From Micromonospora coerulea (GTDB lineage Bacteria > Actinomycetota > Actinomycetes > Mycobacteriales > Micromonosporaceae), in contig NZ_JAEMUW010000011.1 in assembly GCF_016598485.1 (NCBI RefSeq), forward strand, positions 62,001-126,000: 64,000 nucleotides of DNA, given 5' to 3'. Of this stretch, positions 47,424 through 55,773 are shown in pieces (the first letter of the stretch is position 1; every line of letters begins with the position of its first letter). The position numbers and the translations under genes were made by a program. The notes below the pieces were generated by a model. That model did no database searches. It saw only the letters and a program-made list of their open reading frames with translations, and was not told the DNA's origin.

Positions 47424-48383
47424 GTGGCAAAGACGTACGAGGGTGGCGTGCCGCTCGTCGAGGTGGTCCGCTCCGGTTTCGTGGAGGGGCTGCACCGCGG
47501 CTCGGTGGTGGTGCTGGACGCGGCCGGCGCGACGGTGGCCGGCGCCGGGGACGTCGGCTCGCCGGTCTTTCCGCGCTCGTCCAGCAAGCCGATGCAGGCG
47601 ATCGGGATGCTCCGCGCCGGCCTGCCGCTGACCGACCCGGCCGACGTGGCGCTGGTCTCGGCCAGCCACGCCGGCGAGCAGTTCCACCTGGAACGGGTCG
47701 CCGCCCTGCTCCGCCGCGCCGGGCTCGACGAGTCGGCGCTGCACTGCCCGCCCGACCTGCCGGTGGGCGAGGCGGCCCGGGAGGCCGTGCTGCGCGCCGG
47801 CGGCGGGCCGACGCGGATCCAGATGAACTGTTCCGGCAAGCACACCGGGATGCTGTCGACCTGTGTCGCGGCCGGCTGGCCGCTGGACGGGTACTGGCGG
47901 CCGGAGCACCCGCTGCAGCGCCGGCTGACCGCCGCGATCGAGGAGTTCACCGGCGAGGAGGCGGCGGCGGTCGGGGTCGACGGCTGCGGCGCGCCGGTGC
48001 TCGCCGTCTCGTTGACCGGGCTGGCCCGGGCGTACCTGCGGCTGGTCGCGGCGGAGCCGGGCACGGTCGAGCGGACCGTGGCCAACGCGATGCGGGCGTA
48101 CCCGGAACTGGTGGGCGGCACCCAGGCCGACGACACCCGGTTGATGCGGGGCGTACCCGGGCTGCTGGCCAAGGTCGGCGCCGAGGGCGTCATCGCGGCG
48201 GCCGTCCCCGGGGTCGGCGCGGTCGCCCTCAAGATCGACGACGGCGCGGCCCGCGCCCGGATGCCCGTGCTGGTCTCGGCGCTGCGCCGGCTCGGCGTGG
48301 CGGCTCCCGTGCTGACCGAGTACGCCGAGGTGCCGCTGCTCGGCGGCGGCCTTCCGGTGGGCGCGGTCCGCGCGGTCTGGTAA
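47424..48383 (+). CDS. Asparaginase (thermolabile, Rhizobium-type family)
   Basis: A 319-residue protein of the AnsA/asparaginase family unlike the E. coli enzymes. The signatures are FPRSSSKPMQAIGML, with the Ser-Lys pair, SASHAGEQFHLERV, the zinc- or substrate-site motif QMNCSGKHTGMLSTC, and GVDGCGAPVLAVSL. It hydrolyses L-asparagine to aspartate and ammonia. The GTG at 47424 has TACCGT seven bases upstream (leaderless). It is a single gene and might belong to nitrogen supply, though no GlnR site was recognised. Confidence 0.88.
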   Translation: MAKTYEGGVPLVEVVRSGFVEGLHRGSVVVLDAAGATVAGAGDVGSPVFPRSSSKPMQAIGMLRAGLPLTDPADVALVSASHAGEQFHLERVAALLRRAGLDESALHCPPDLPVGEAAREAVLRAGGGPTRIQMNCSGKHTGMLSTCVAAGWPLDGYWRPEHPLQRRLTAAIEEFTGEEAAAVGVDGCGAPVLAVSLTGLARAYLRLVAAEPGTVERTVANAMRAYPELVGGTQADDTRLMRGVPGLLAKVGAEGVIAAAVPGVGAVALKIDDGAARARMPVLVSALRRLGVAAPVLTEYAEVPLLGGGLPVGAVRAVW

Positions 48384-48691
48384 CCGCTCCCGTCCTCGAC
48401 CCGCCGCGGGTGACGCTGCGCGTGGCCGGCCACGGCTGGTCGCCGCCGCCCTCGACCGGTAGGTCAGCGAGCCGTATGACGCAGAGGTATGAATATGCCT
48501 CTCAGGTATATCGCTCGTCGGTCATGTCGCCTCGCCGACGCGACACGCCCGCTGCCCCTCGATCGTCGCCGTCGTCGGGCGGTCCGCTGGCAGTGCCCGG
48601 CGCCGGGTCCACCCGCCGGCAGGGCCCGGCGCCGGGTCAACCCGCCGGCAGGGCCCGGCGGGTGGCGGTCCGACCGGCGTGGCGGGCCAGC
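48384..48691. other. Convergent intergenic region with palindrome and 29-bp tandem repeat
   Basis: No gene seen. An A/T-rich island holds AGAGGTAT-gaat-ATGCCTCT (48483-48502, one mismatch), which may be a terminator or an operator. Further right is a 29-bp tandem repeat (48595-48660). Confidence 0.55.
48595..48660. repeat. 29-bp tandem repeat (2.3 copies)
   Basis: Units at 48595-48623 and 48624-48652 differ at one base (gtcc/gtca); a third copy starts at 48653 and breaks off after 8 bases. Each unit contains the self-complementary GCCCGGCGCCGGG-type core. Confidence 0.85.
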
Positions 48692-49489
48692 TCAGGGCAG
48701 GAAGTCGAGCAGGGCGGCGTTGACCGGTCCGGGGCGCTCCAGGGGCAGCAGGTGAGCCGCGTCCGGGACGTCGGGCAGGCGTACCCCGCCGGGCGCCTCG
48801 GCGGCGATCCGGTCGGCGAGCCGGCTGAGGTCCGCTACGTCCGCGGCCCCGGCGCCGACCAGCACCGGCATCCGCAGCTCGCCGAGCCGCTCGATCGCCG
48901 GCGGGTCGAGCTCGCCGACCTCGATCGCGCTCAGCGCCAGCTCGGCGGCGAGCGCCCGCCGGTCCATCTCCTCGGCGAACCGGACGAGCTCCGGGTCCAC
49001 GTCCTCCGGGCGGCGGCCCGGGCCGACCACCCAGAAGCGCACCTCGCCGGCGGCGGTCGCGTCGAAGTCCGCCGGGTCCACGTCGCCGACCAGGCTTTCC
49101 CAGAGCTGCTCGGTCTCCTCCGACCATTCGTTGCCGGAGAGCGGCGCGTCGAACAGGGCCAGCGCCGAGATCCGCCCCGGGTGGGCCAGCGCCGCGTCCA
49201 CCGCGACCTTGCCGCCGAACGAGCAGCCCACCAGGGCAGCCCGGTCGATGCCGAGCGCGTCGAGCAGGCCGACCACGTCGTCGTGGTGGGCGAAGGGGGC
49301 CGGTGGCAGTTCCGAGTCGCCGTAGCCACGCAGGTCCGGCGCGATGACCCGGTGCCGGGCGGCGAGCGCGGGGAACTGCTCCCGCCACATCCGCCGGTCG
49401 GCGATGCCGGCGTGCAGCAGCAGCACCGGCGTACCGGTGCCGACCTCGTCGTACGCGAGCAGGGCACCGTTCACTTCGATCTTGGTCAC
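48692..49489 (-). CDS. Alpha/beta hydrolase
   Basis: A 265-residue hydrolase of the 3-oxoadipate enol-lactonase/esterase type. LLLHAGIADRRMWREQFPAL holds the oxyanion-hole turn (HAG instead of HGG), the nucleophile is the Ser in VGCSFGGKVA, an acidic residue is near VLVGAGAADVADL, and the catalytic His is in DAAHLLPLERP. The substrate is unknown. The GTG at 49489 has TACCGT six bases upstream, itself part of the 12-bp palindrome CGGTACGTACCG (49497-49508), which could be an operator. It is divergent from the XRE regulator gene. Confidence 0.85.
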   Translation of the reverse strand: MTKIEVNGALLAYDEVGTGTPVLLLHAGIADRRMWREQFPALAARHRVIAPDLRGYGDSELPPAPFAHHDDVVGLLDALGIDRAALVGCSFGGKVAVDAALAHPGRISALALFDAPLSGNEWSEETEQLWESLVGDVDPADFDATAAGEVRFWVVGPGRRPEDVDPELVRFAEEMDRRALAAELALSAIEVGELDPPAIERLGELRMPVLVGAGAADVADLSRLADRIAAEAPGGVRLPDVPDAAHLLPLERPGPVNAALLDFLP

Positions 49490-49542
49490 GTCAGGACGGT
49501 ACGTACCGGACACCGGACGCGCAACAGTCGATCTGAGACCTT

Positions 49543-49558
49543 GCTAACTCTGGTTAGC
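49543..49558. promoter_or_regulatory. Operator-like inverted repeat upstream of the XRE-HbhA operon
   Basis: GCTAAC-tctg-GTTAGC is a perfect 6-bp inverted repeat 43 bases before the regulator start. A related GCTAGC half-site pair occurs at 49574-49579. It is a good candidate for autoregulation by the XRE protein. Confidence 0.55.
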
Positions 49559-49600
49559 GTTTTGCTTGCAGGAGCTAGCAGTGCCAGATAGCGTCGGGTC

Positions 49601-50206
49601 ATGGCCACGAGCAAGGATCTTCCCGACGTCGGCGGGTTCATTCGCGATCTGCGCCGCAACGCGAAGATCTCGCTGCGGCAGCTCGCCGAGCAGGCCGGCG
49701 TCAGCAACCCGTACCTCAGCCAGATCGAGCGCGGCCTGCGCAAGCCGAGCGCCGAGGTGCTGCAGCAACTGGCCAGCGCCCTGCGCGTCTCCACCCCGGC
49801 GATGTACCTGCGGGCCGGGCTGCTCGACGACAAGGAGGGTCAGGGGGTGCTCGCCGCGATCGCCGTCGACCCTGAGCTGACCATGGCGCAGAAGCAGTCC
49901 CTCACCCAGATCTACGAGACGTTCCGCCGGGAGAACGCGCGGCTCGCCGAGGCGACCGCTGCCGCGACCGGCGGCACCGAGCCGACCACGCCGCCGACCA
50001 CCCGGCCCGCCGAGGCCCCGGAGGCCCCGGCCACCGCCACGCCGGCCGCGACCGGCCCCACGACGCCGGACGGCACCCCGACCGAGGCCGTCCTCGAGTC
50101 GGTCGCCGTCACCGAGGCGGGGCCCGCCCCCGCCCCGCCCAGCACCGCCCCCCAGAAGAAGACCGCACCGAAGGCCGCCGGTGCGGCCGAGGAGGAGAAG
50201 TCATGA
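49601..50206 (+). CDS. XRE-family helix-turn-helix regulator
   Basis: A 201-residue protein. The first 70 residues are a Cro/C1-type HTH (ISLRQLAEQAGVSNPYLSQIERGLRKPS), followed by a helical segment (residues about 80-115, with LTMAQKQSLTQIYETFRREN) and a long Pro/Ala/Thr-rich tail. The neighbouring HbhA-like gene overlaps by four bases. In mycobacteria the gene before hbhA (Rv0474) is the same kind of regulator, so the pairing is conserved. A perfect inverted repeat upstream may be its operator. Confidence 0.88.
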   Translation: MATSKDLPDVGGFIRDLRRNAKISLRQLAEQAGVSNPYLSQIERGLRKPSAEVLQQLASALRVSTPAMYLRAGLLDDKEGQGVLAAIAVDPELTMAQKQSLTQIYETFRRENARLAEATAAATGGTEPTTPPTTRPAEAPEAPATATPAATGPTTPDGTPTEAVLESVAVTEAGPAPAPPSTAPQKKTAPKAAGAAEEEKS

Positions 50207-50895
50207 CCCAGCCGAAGACCAACCGCATCCCCGCGCCGCTCTACGCCGCCGCCGGCGCCGGCGAGCTGGCCCTGCAGCAGCTGCGCAAGCTCCCCACCGT
50301 GGTCACCGACCTCGGCAACAAGGTCGTCGCCGACCTGGGTGGCAAGGCCGTCGTCACCGGCTTCGAGCTGCGCCAGAAGGCCACCGAGACGCTGAAGACC
50401 GCCAACCTCACCGGGCTGCGCGAGAAGGCCGTCCCGACCGAGCTCGACCTGGACAAGCTCCGCGAGGCCGCGACCCGCAACGCCGCCGCCGTGCTGGCTG
50501 CGGCCGAGGCCGCCCAGGAGCGCGCCCTGGCCGGTGCGCACGCCGCGCAGGTCCGCGCCCTGGCCGCGTACGCCGAGCTGGTCGCCCGCGGCGAGCGGGT
50601 CGTCGGTGCCGGCGTGCTGGAGGCCGCCGACACGGTGAACGCCGACATCGAGGCCACCGAGGCCGACACCACCGTGAAGTCCGAGGTCCCCCCGGCCCCG
50701 GCCGCTGCCCCGGTCGACGTTCCGACCCCGGCCGACGTGGCCGAGGTCGTCGAGGCCAAGCCGGCCGCCGCCAAGGCCCCGCGGACCCGGGCCACCAAGG
50801 CCACCACCACCAAGGCCGCGACCGCCAAGCCGGCCGCCACCCCGTCGGCGAAGCTGCCGAAGGCCACCAAGCGGACCCGTCCGGCCGCCGAGTAG
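50203..50895 (+). CDS. hbhA: HbhA-like (heparin-binding haemagglutinin) protein
   Basis: A 230-residue, almost wholly helical protein. The middle (about residues 15-145) has the alanine-rich coiled-coil pattern of HbhA (AAVLAAAEAAQERALAGAHA); the C-terminal 70 residues are made of Lys/Ala/Pro/Thr repeats (TKATTTKAATAKPAATPSAK), which in mycobacteria bind heparan sulfate and are methylated. In a non-pathogen it more likely acts at the cell surface or in lipid-body handling. It overlaps the XRE gene by four bases (ATGA). DUF2516 follows, as in mycobacteria. Confidence 0.82.
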   Translation: MTQPKTNRIPAPLYAAAGAGELALQQLRKLPTVVTDLGNKVVADLGGKAVVTGFELRQKATETLKTANLTGLREKAVPTELDLDKLREAATRNAAAVLAAAEAAQERALAGAHAAQVRALAAYAELVARGERVVGAGVLEAADTVNADIEATEADTTVKSEVPPAPAAAPVDVPTPADVAEVVEAKPAAAKAPRTRATKATTTKAATAKPAATPSAKLPKATKRTRPAAE

Positions 50896-50967
50896 TCGAC
50901 CCTGGACCGACGACCCCGGAAGCGTCCTGTGGGACGTATCCGGGGTCGTCGGCATAAGCTTGCCGAC

Positions 50968-51288
50968 ATGGCCTACGCCACGCCGATCTTCGCGTTCGAA
51001 GTCACCACTGTGATCGAGCTGATCCTGCTCGTCTTCGCCCTGGTCGTCGAGGGGGTCGCTCTGGTGCACGCCATCACCCAGCGCTCCGACGCGTTCCCGG
51101 CGATCGGCACCCTGCCCAAGGGCGGCTGGATCGCCATCCTCGCCGTCTGCCTGGTGCTCACGCTCCCGTTCTTCGGGTTCAGCGTGCTCAGCATCTTCGC
51201 GTTGGCCGGCATCGCGGCCGGCCTGATCTACCTGCTCGACGTCCGGCCGGGGCTACGCGACCTGCATGACGGCAAAGGCTTCTGGTGA
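50968..51288 (+). CDS. DUF2516 family membrane protein
   Basis: A 106-residue protein with three hydrophobic helices (VTTVIELILLVFALVVEGVALV; WIAILAVCLVLTLPFF; SVLSIFALAGIAAGLIYLL) and a short charged C-terminus (DVRPGLRDLHDGKGFW). It matches DUF2516, found next to hbhA in mycobacteria (Rv0476). TAAGCT (50955-50960) seven bases before the ATG gives a leaderless start. The stop codon overlaps the GTG of the next gene by four bases. Function unknown. Confidence 0.85.
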   Translation: MAYATPIFAFEVTTVIELILLVFALVVEGVALVHAITQRSDAFPAIGTLPKGGWIAILAVCLVLTLPFFGFSVLSIFALAGIAAGLIYLLDVRPGLRDLHDGKGFW

Positions 51289-52172
51289 GAGGTTTCCGCT
51301 GGCCTCCGCCCCCGGACGGCGGCCCACGCACCTGGGGACCGGGCCCGGGGGCGCCCCGCACCGGTCGTCCGGCCCTGCCGGAGCCGGAGACCGAGCTGGT
51401 CACCACCCCGCACGGCGTCCGGCTGGAGCGGCTGGTCACCGGCGTCGGTGACCCGGTGACGGTGTTCGCGCACGGGCTCGGCAACGGCATCGCCACCACC
51501 CGCCCGTTCGGCAGCGCGGTCACCGGCCGCCGGATCTTCTTCCAGTTCCGGGGGCACGGCCGCTCCGACTCGCCGCCCGGTCCGTGGAGCTATCTGGACC
51601 TGGCCCGCGACCTGCGGGCGATCGCCGACCTGGGCGGTGCCACCCGGGCCTTCGGCGCCAGCCTCGGCGCCGGCGCGCTCTGCCGACTGCTGGTGGAGAG
51701 CCCTGAACGCTTCGACAAGCTGGTCTTCTTCCTGCCCGCCGTGCTGGACCAGCCGCGCGGCGAGGCCGCCCGCACCCGGCTGAGCGACCTGCTCGACGCG
51801 GTGGAGAGCGGGGACGCCTCCGCCCTCGCCGATGTCGTGTCGATGGAGCTGCCACCGGCCGTGCGTAACACCCCCGCCGGCTGGGCGTACCTGCGGCAGC
51901 GGCTGGACCAGCTGCTCCGGGACGGCCTCGCCCCCGGGTTGGCCAGCCTGCCGGAGCAGGCGCCGCTGCGCGACGCCTCCGCGCTCGCCCGGGTCACCGC
52001 GCCGGCGCTGGTGATCGGCTGTGCCGGCGACGACCTGCACCCGGTGCAGGTCGCCGAGGAGCTGGCCGCGGCGCTGCCGCACGCCACCCTGCACGTGTAC
52101 GACCGTCCCGGCGTGCTCTGGTCGGAACGCGCCGACCTGCGGGAGCGGATCTCGGCGTTCCTCAACGGGTAA
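51285..52172 (+). CDS. Alpha/beta hydrolase lacking a clear catalytic histidine
   Basis: A 295-residue protein with the alpha/beta hydrolase pattern: FAHGLGNGIATTRPFG for the oxyanion region, FQFRGHGRSDSP, the nucleophile elbow FGASLGAGALC, and an acidic residue in VIGCAGDDLHPVQV. Where the catalytic His should lie near the C-terminus the sequence reads VYDRPGVLWSERADLRERI, with no His. The His in GDDLHPV is not in the usual position. It might be an unusual hydrolase or a non-catalytic member. The GTG start overlaps the DUF2516 stop by four bases. Confidence 0.75.
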   Translation: MRGFRWPPPPDGGPRTWGPGPGAPRTGRPALPEPETELVTTPHGVRLERLVTGVGDPVTVFAHGLGNGIATTRPFGSAVTGRRIFFQFRGHGRSDSPPGPWSYLDLARDLRAIADLGGATRAFGASLGAGALCRLLVESPERFDKLVFFLPAVLDQPRGEAARTRLSDLLDAVESGDASALADVVSMELPPAVRNTPAGWAYLRQRLDQLLRDGLAPGLASLPEQAPLRDASALARVTAPALVIGCAGDDLHPVQVAEELAAALPHATLHVYDRPGVLWSERADLRERISAFLNG

Positions 52173-52183
52173 CCTCGCCTGTC

Positions 52184-52921
52184 ATGGGCGTCACACATCA
52201 CGGCCGTACCCACCGCCTCGACCTCGCCGACCCGACCCTGCGCGAGTGGGAGTGCACGGTGCTGGCGGCCGACCCCGAGCAGGGCATCGTGCTGGACCGG
52301 TCGGCGTTCTACCCGGGCGGGGGTGGCCAGCCGCCGGATCACGGGGTGCTGCTCTGGCAGGGTGTGCAGACCCGGATCGTGGGCACCCGCAAGGGCGACG
52401 ACCTGTGGCTGATCCCGGCGGAGGGCGACCCGGTGCCGCCGGCCGGGACGACGGTGACCGGGGCGGTGGAGGACGACCGCCGGACGATGCTGATGCGCAC
52501 CCACTCCGGGCTGCACGTGCTCTGCGGGGTGGTGTTCCGCGACTTCGGCGCGCTCGTGACGGGCGGCAACATGGAACCGGGGGAGGCCCGGATGGACTTC
52601 AACCTCCCCGAGGTGCCGCCGGACTTCAAGAGCCGGATCGAGGAGCTGGTCAACGCCGAGGTGGCCGCCGACCGGTCGGTCGCCGTCCGGGTGCTGCCCC
52701 GGGCCGAGGCGCTGGCCCTGCCGGACATCATCCGCACCCAGTCCAACCTGATCCCGCCGGAGGAGCAGGAGGTCCGGATCGTCGACATCGCGGGTCTGGA
52801 CGTGCAGGCCGACGGCGGTACGCACGTCGCGTCGACCGCCCAGATCGGCAAGGTCCAGGTGGTCAAGGTGGAGAGCAAGGGCCGCGCCAACCGCCGGGTG
52901 CGGGTGCGCCTGGCGGACTGA
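52184..52921 (+). CDS. alaX: Alanyl-tRNA editing protein AlaX-like
   Basis: A 245-residue trans-editing enzyme that hydrolyses mischarged Ser-tRNA(Ala). The fold begins FYPGGGGQPPDHGVL as in AlaRS/ThrRS editing domains; the first zinc-binding pair is in RTHSGLHVL (HxxxH) and the second site in VQADGGTHVASTAQIG. In AlaRS that second site is CxxxH; here Asp replaces the Cys. The ATG at 52184 has TAACCT eight bases upstream, overlapping the stop codon of the hydrolase gene, so it has its own leaderless promoter. Confidence 0.87.
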   Translation: MGVTHHGRTHRLDLADPTLREWECTVLAADPEQGIVLDRSAFYPGGGGQPPDHGVLLWQGVQTRIVGTRKGDDLWLIPAEGDPVPPAGTTVTGAVEDDRRTMLMRTHSGLHVLCGVVFRDFGALVTGGNMEPGEARMDFNLPEVPPDFKSRIEELVNAEVAADRSVAVRVLPRAEALALPDIIRTQSNLIPPEEQEVRIVDIAGLDVQADGGTHVASTAQIGKVQVVKVESKGRANRRVRVRLAD

Positions 52922-52937
52922 GCACGGATCGGGCGGT

Positions 52938-52968
52938 GTCCCCGGCACCGTGGACCGGTGCGGGGGAC
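52938..52968. terminator. Bidirectional terminator between alaX and the nucleotidyltransferase gene
   Basis: A 13-bp stem with one mismatch (52938-52950 with 52956-52968) and a 5-base loop between convergent genes. Confidence 0.7.
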
Positions 52969-53020
52969 CCGGGCTCACACCAGGTCGATGCGTTCCCCGA
53001 GTTCGACGTGCGGTGACCGG

Positions 53021-53692
53021 TCAGCGGGGCAGGTGGGCCGCGCGGACGTCGAGCAGCCACCGCTCCGCGGTCGCCTCGTCCGGCCGCTCCGGCAGCGGGG
53101 TGCGGATCCGGTCGAAGTCCCGTTCGGCCGCCGCGACCAGCGCCTCCGCCTCGGCCAGCGCGCCACCGGCGACCCGCTCGCCGAAGGCCCGGAACCACTC
53201 CGGATCGGCGAGGCGGATCTCCAGCACGCCGGTGGCGTAGAGCCGTCGCCCCTGGTGCAGCAGCCGGGCCAGGTGTCGCGCGTGCTTGGCCGACCGCCGC
53301 CGCCCGCCCGCAGAGGAGTCCCGGGTGGTGAGCTTGCGGAACTGCTGGGTGGCGTAACCGAGGTAGGCGGCGCGGACCCGCGGGGCGCTGAGGAACGCCG
53401 ACCGGATCGCGACCAGCCGGTCGCCGAACTCCGTCCGGGTCTCGTAGCAGTCGTCGGGCAGCCACATCAGCTCGGTCGCCGTGGGGTTGCCGCTCAGCGC
53501 CAAAGCGCAGTACTTCCCGGCCTCGTGCAGGGTGACGTCCGGGTCGGTGGTGACCACCGACCCGCGCGGCGGGTGCAGGCCGTGAAAGGCGACCGTCGGC
53601 GCGGCGAAGACCCCGATCCGGTCCACATCCGAGCCCGGCCGGGCGAGCCCGTACGCGACCGAGCCGACGATCCCGGAGAGCAGCAGGTGCAT
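53021..53692 (-). CDS. Predicted nucleotidyltransferase (RlaP-like)
   Basis: A 223-residue protein. The polymerase-beta-type active site reads LLSGIVGSVAYGLARPGSDVDRIGVF: GS followed by SDVDRxG, with two of the three acidic metal ligands. The following segments (VTLHEAGKYCALALSGNPTATELMWLP) match the RlaP family (RNA-ligase-associated, DNA pol beta-like). The nucleotide and acceptor are unknown, and no RNA ligase lies beside it. The ATG at 53692 begins the homology. It is divergent from an SDR gene. Confidence 0.8.
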   Translation of the reverse strand: MHLLLSGIVGSVAYGLARPGSDVDRIGVFAAPTVAFHGLHPPRGSVVTTDPDVTLHEAGKYCALALSGNPTATELMWLPDDCYETRTEFGDRLVAIRSAFLSAPRVRAAYLGYATQQFRKLTTRDSSAGGRRRSAKHARHLARLLHQGRRLYATGVLEIRLADPEWFRAFGERVAGGALAEAEALVAAAERDFDRIRTPLPERPDEATAERWLLDVRAAHLPR

Positions 53693-53769
53693 CCGGAGAG
53701 CATGACCCGGCACACCCGCTTCGCAAAACCGGACTTCGGCTGTCAGGTATCCCTGCCACCATCGACGGC

Positions 53770-54684
53770 ATGACGACACCGTTGCAGGGGAAGGTCGCGC
53801 TGGTCGCCGGGGCCACCCGGGGCGCCGGCCGGCAGATCGCCATCCAGCTCGGGGCGGCCGGGGCGACCGTCTACGCGACCGGCCGCAGCAGCCGCGCCGG
53901 GCGTTCCGAGATGGACCGGCCGGAAACCATCGAGGAGACCGCCGAGCTGGTCACCGTCGCCGGCGGCACCGGCATCGGGGTACGCGTCGACCACCTGGTC
54001 GCCGATCAGGTCCGCGACCTGGTGGCCCGGATCGACGCCGAGCAGGGCCGCCTCGACGTGCTGGTCAACGACATCTGGGGGGCCGACCCGCTGATCACCT
54101 GGGAGAAGCCGGTCTGGGAGCAACCCCTCGACGCCGGCTTCCGCACGCTGCGGCTGGCCGTGGACACCCACATCATCACCAGCCACTTCGCCCTCCCGCT
54201 GCTGATCCGCCGTCCGGGCGGGCTGGTCGTCGAGGTCGGCGACGGCACCAAGGAGTACAACGACGTCACGTACCGGCTGTCGGTCTTCTACGACCTGGCC
54301 AAGGTGTCGGTGAACCGGCTCGGCTTCACCCAGGCGCACGAGCTGGCGCCGCACGGGTGCACGGCGGTGGCGCTCACCCCCGGCTGGCTGCGCTCCGAGG
54401 CGATGCTGGAGCACTTCGGGGTCACCGAGGCCACCTGGCGCGACGGCGCGGCGAAGGATCCGCACTTCGTCATGTCGGAGACGCCGGCCTTCGTCGGGCG
54501 CGCGGTGGCCGCCCTCGCCGCCGACCCGGACCGGGCCCGCTGGAACGGCAAGTCCGTCGACAGTGGCGGGCTGGCCCAGGTGTACGGCTTCACCGACCTC
54601 GACGGCACCCGCCCGCACTGGGCGCGCTACTACGACGAGGTGGTGGCCGCCGGAAAGCCCGCCGACGACACCGGCTACCGCTGA
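53770..54684 (+). CDS. Short-chain dehydrogenase/reductase
   Basis: A 304-residue SDR. The coenzyme motif is VAGATRGAGRQIA (GxxxGxG, residues 14-20), the segment YATGRSSRAGR suggests NADP(H), the NNAG motif is altered to VNDIWGADP, and the catalytic pair is in FYDLAKVSVNR. Length exceeds the classical 250 residues because of a C-terminal extension (YGFTDLDGTRPHWARYYDEVV). The substrate is unknown. The gene ends 10 bases inside the convergent WYL-regulator gene. Confidence 0.87.
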   Translation: MTTPLQGKVALVAGATRGAGRQIAIQLGAAGATVYATGRSSRAGRSEMDRPETIEETAELVTVAGGTGIGVRVDHLVADQVRDLVARIDAEQGRLDVLVNDIWGADPLITWEKPVWEQPLDAGFRTLRLAVDTHIITSHFALPLLIRRPGGLVVEVGDGTKEYNDVTYRLSVFYDLAKVSVNRLGFTQAHELAPHGCTAVALTPGWLRSEAMLEHFGVTEATWRDGAAKDPHFVMSETPAFVGRAVAALAADPDRARWNGKSVDSGGLAQVYGFTDLDGTRPHWARYYDEVVAAGKPADDTGYR

Positions 54685-55709
54685 CCGGCGTCCGGCCCGT
54701 CCGGCGGGGCGGCGTTCGGTGCGGCCGAGATCGCCGGCGGGTCGGCGTACCGCGCGGCCGACCGGCGGGCCGCCTCGGCGAAGCGGGCCCGCAACTCCGG
54801 TGGGTCGAGCACCTCCACCTCCGGGCCCAGGCCCAGCAGCACGTCGTACGCCACCCGCACGGACTCGACGGGCAACCGGGTCACCACCCAGCCCTGCCCG
54901 TCGGGTTCGCCCGCGGCGGCCACCGCCGCGTCGTACGCGAAGGGGGCCTCGGCGACGTGCCGCAACGCCCGCAGGCCGGCGGGGCTCAGCCGGACGCGGA
55001 CCTCGGCCCCCAGCATGCCCCGCAGGAACGCCTCGGCCCGCTCCCGCCAGTACGCGCCCAGGTCGAAGCCCGCGTCCCGGGCGAAGCTCTCCTCGCGCAC
55101 CTCGACGCCGACCACCCGGTCCACCCGGTACGTCCGGTGCCCGTCGCCGACCCGGCCGACCAGGTACCAGACCGCGCTCTTGAGCACCAGCCCGTACGGC
55201 TGCACGGTGCGGCTGACCTCGCGGTCGCCGCGCCGGTAGCGCAGCTGGACCACCCGGTCCCGCCACACCGCCCGGGCCAGCTCGGCCAGCCACGGCGGCG
55301 GCTCCGTCTCCCGGAACCACCGCGGCACGTCCAGGTGGAAGCGCTGGCCGGTCCGGGCGGGCGCGTCCCGCAGGCTCGGCGGCAGCGCGGCCAGCACCTT
55401 CAGCTCGGCGGCGGCCACCGCGTCGGCGAGCCCCATCTCCCCGGCCGGGCCGGGCAGCCCGGCCAGGAAGAACGCCTCCGCCTCGTCCCGGGTGAGCCCG
55501 GTGAGCCGGGTCCGGTAGCCGCCGAGCAGCCGATAGCCACCCGCCCGGCCACGATCGGCGTAGACCGGCACCCCGGCGGCGGAGAGCGCCAGCACGTCCC
55601 GGTACACGGTCCGCTCGGAGACCTCCAGCTCCCGCGCCAGCTCGGCCGCGGTCATCGTCTCCCGCGACTGCAGCAGCAGGACCAGCGAGATCAGCCGGGA
55701 GGCGCGCAC
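54675..55709 (-). CDS. WYL-domain transcriptional regulator (YafY/PafC type)
   Basis: A 344-residue regulator. The N-terminal HTH (SRLISLVLLLQSRETMTAAELARELEVSERTVYRDVLAL) is the HTH_11/DeoR-like type; the WYL domain (residues about 135-215) contains RGDREVSRTVQPYGLVLKSAVWYLVGRVGD, with the WYL residues present. A WCX C-terminal domain follows. Such proteins sense ligands, often nucleic acid or nucleotides. The GTG at 55709 is preceded by CAGGAT. It is divergent from the EI24 gene and overlaps the convergent SDR gene by ten bases. Confidence 0.88.
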   Translation of the reverse strand: MRASRLISLVLLLQSRETMTAAELARELEVSERTVYRDVLALSAAGVPVYADRGRAGGYRLLGGYRTRLTGLTRDEAEAFFLAGLPGPAGEMGLADAVAAAELKVLAALPPSLRDAPARTGQRFHLDVPRWFRETEPPPWLAELARAVWRDRVVQLRYRRGDREVSRTVQPYGLVLKSAVWYLVGRVGDGHRTYRVDRVVGVEVREESFARDAGFDLGAYWRERAEAFLRGMLGAEVRVRLSPAGLRALRHVAEAPFAYDAAVAAAGEPDGQGWVVTRLPVESVRVAYDVLLGLGPEVEVLDPPELRARFAEAARRSAARYADPPAISAAPNAAPPDGPDAGQR

Positions 55710-55773
55710 CCGCCCATCCTGCCCGGGTCGCGTTCCGGGACGGGAATGCGGGGGACCGTTAGGCTCTGCGGTC

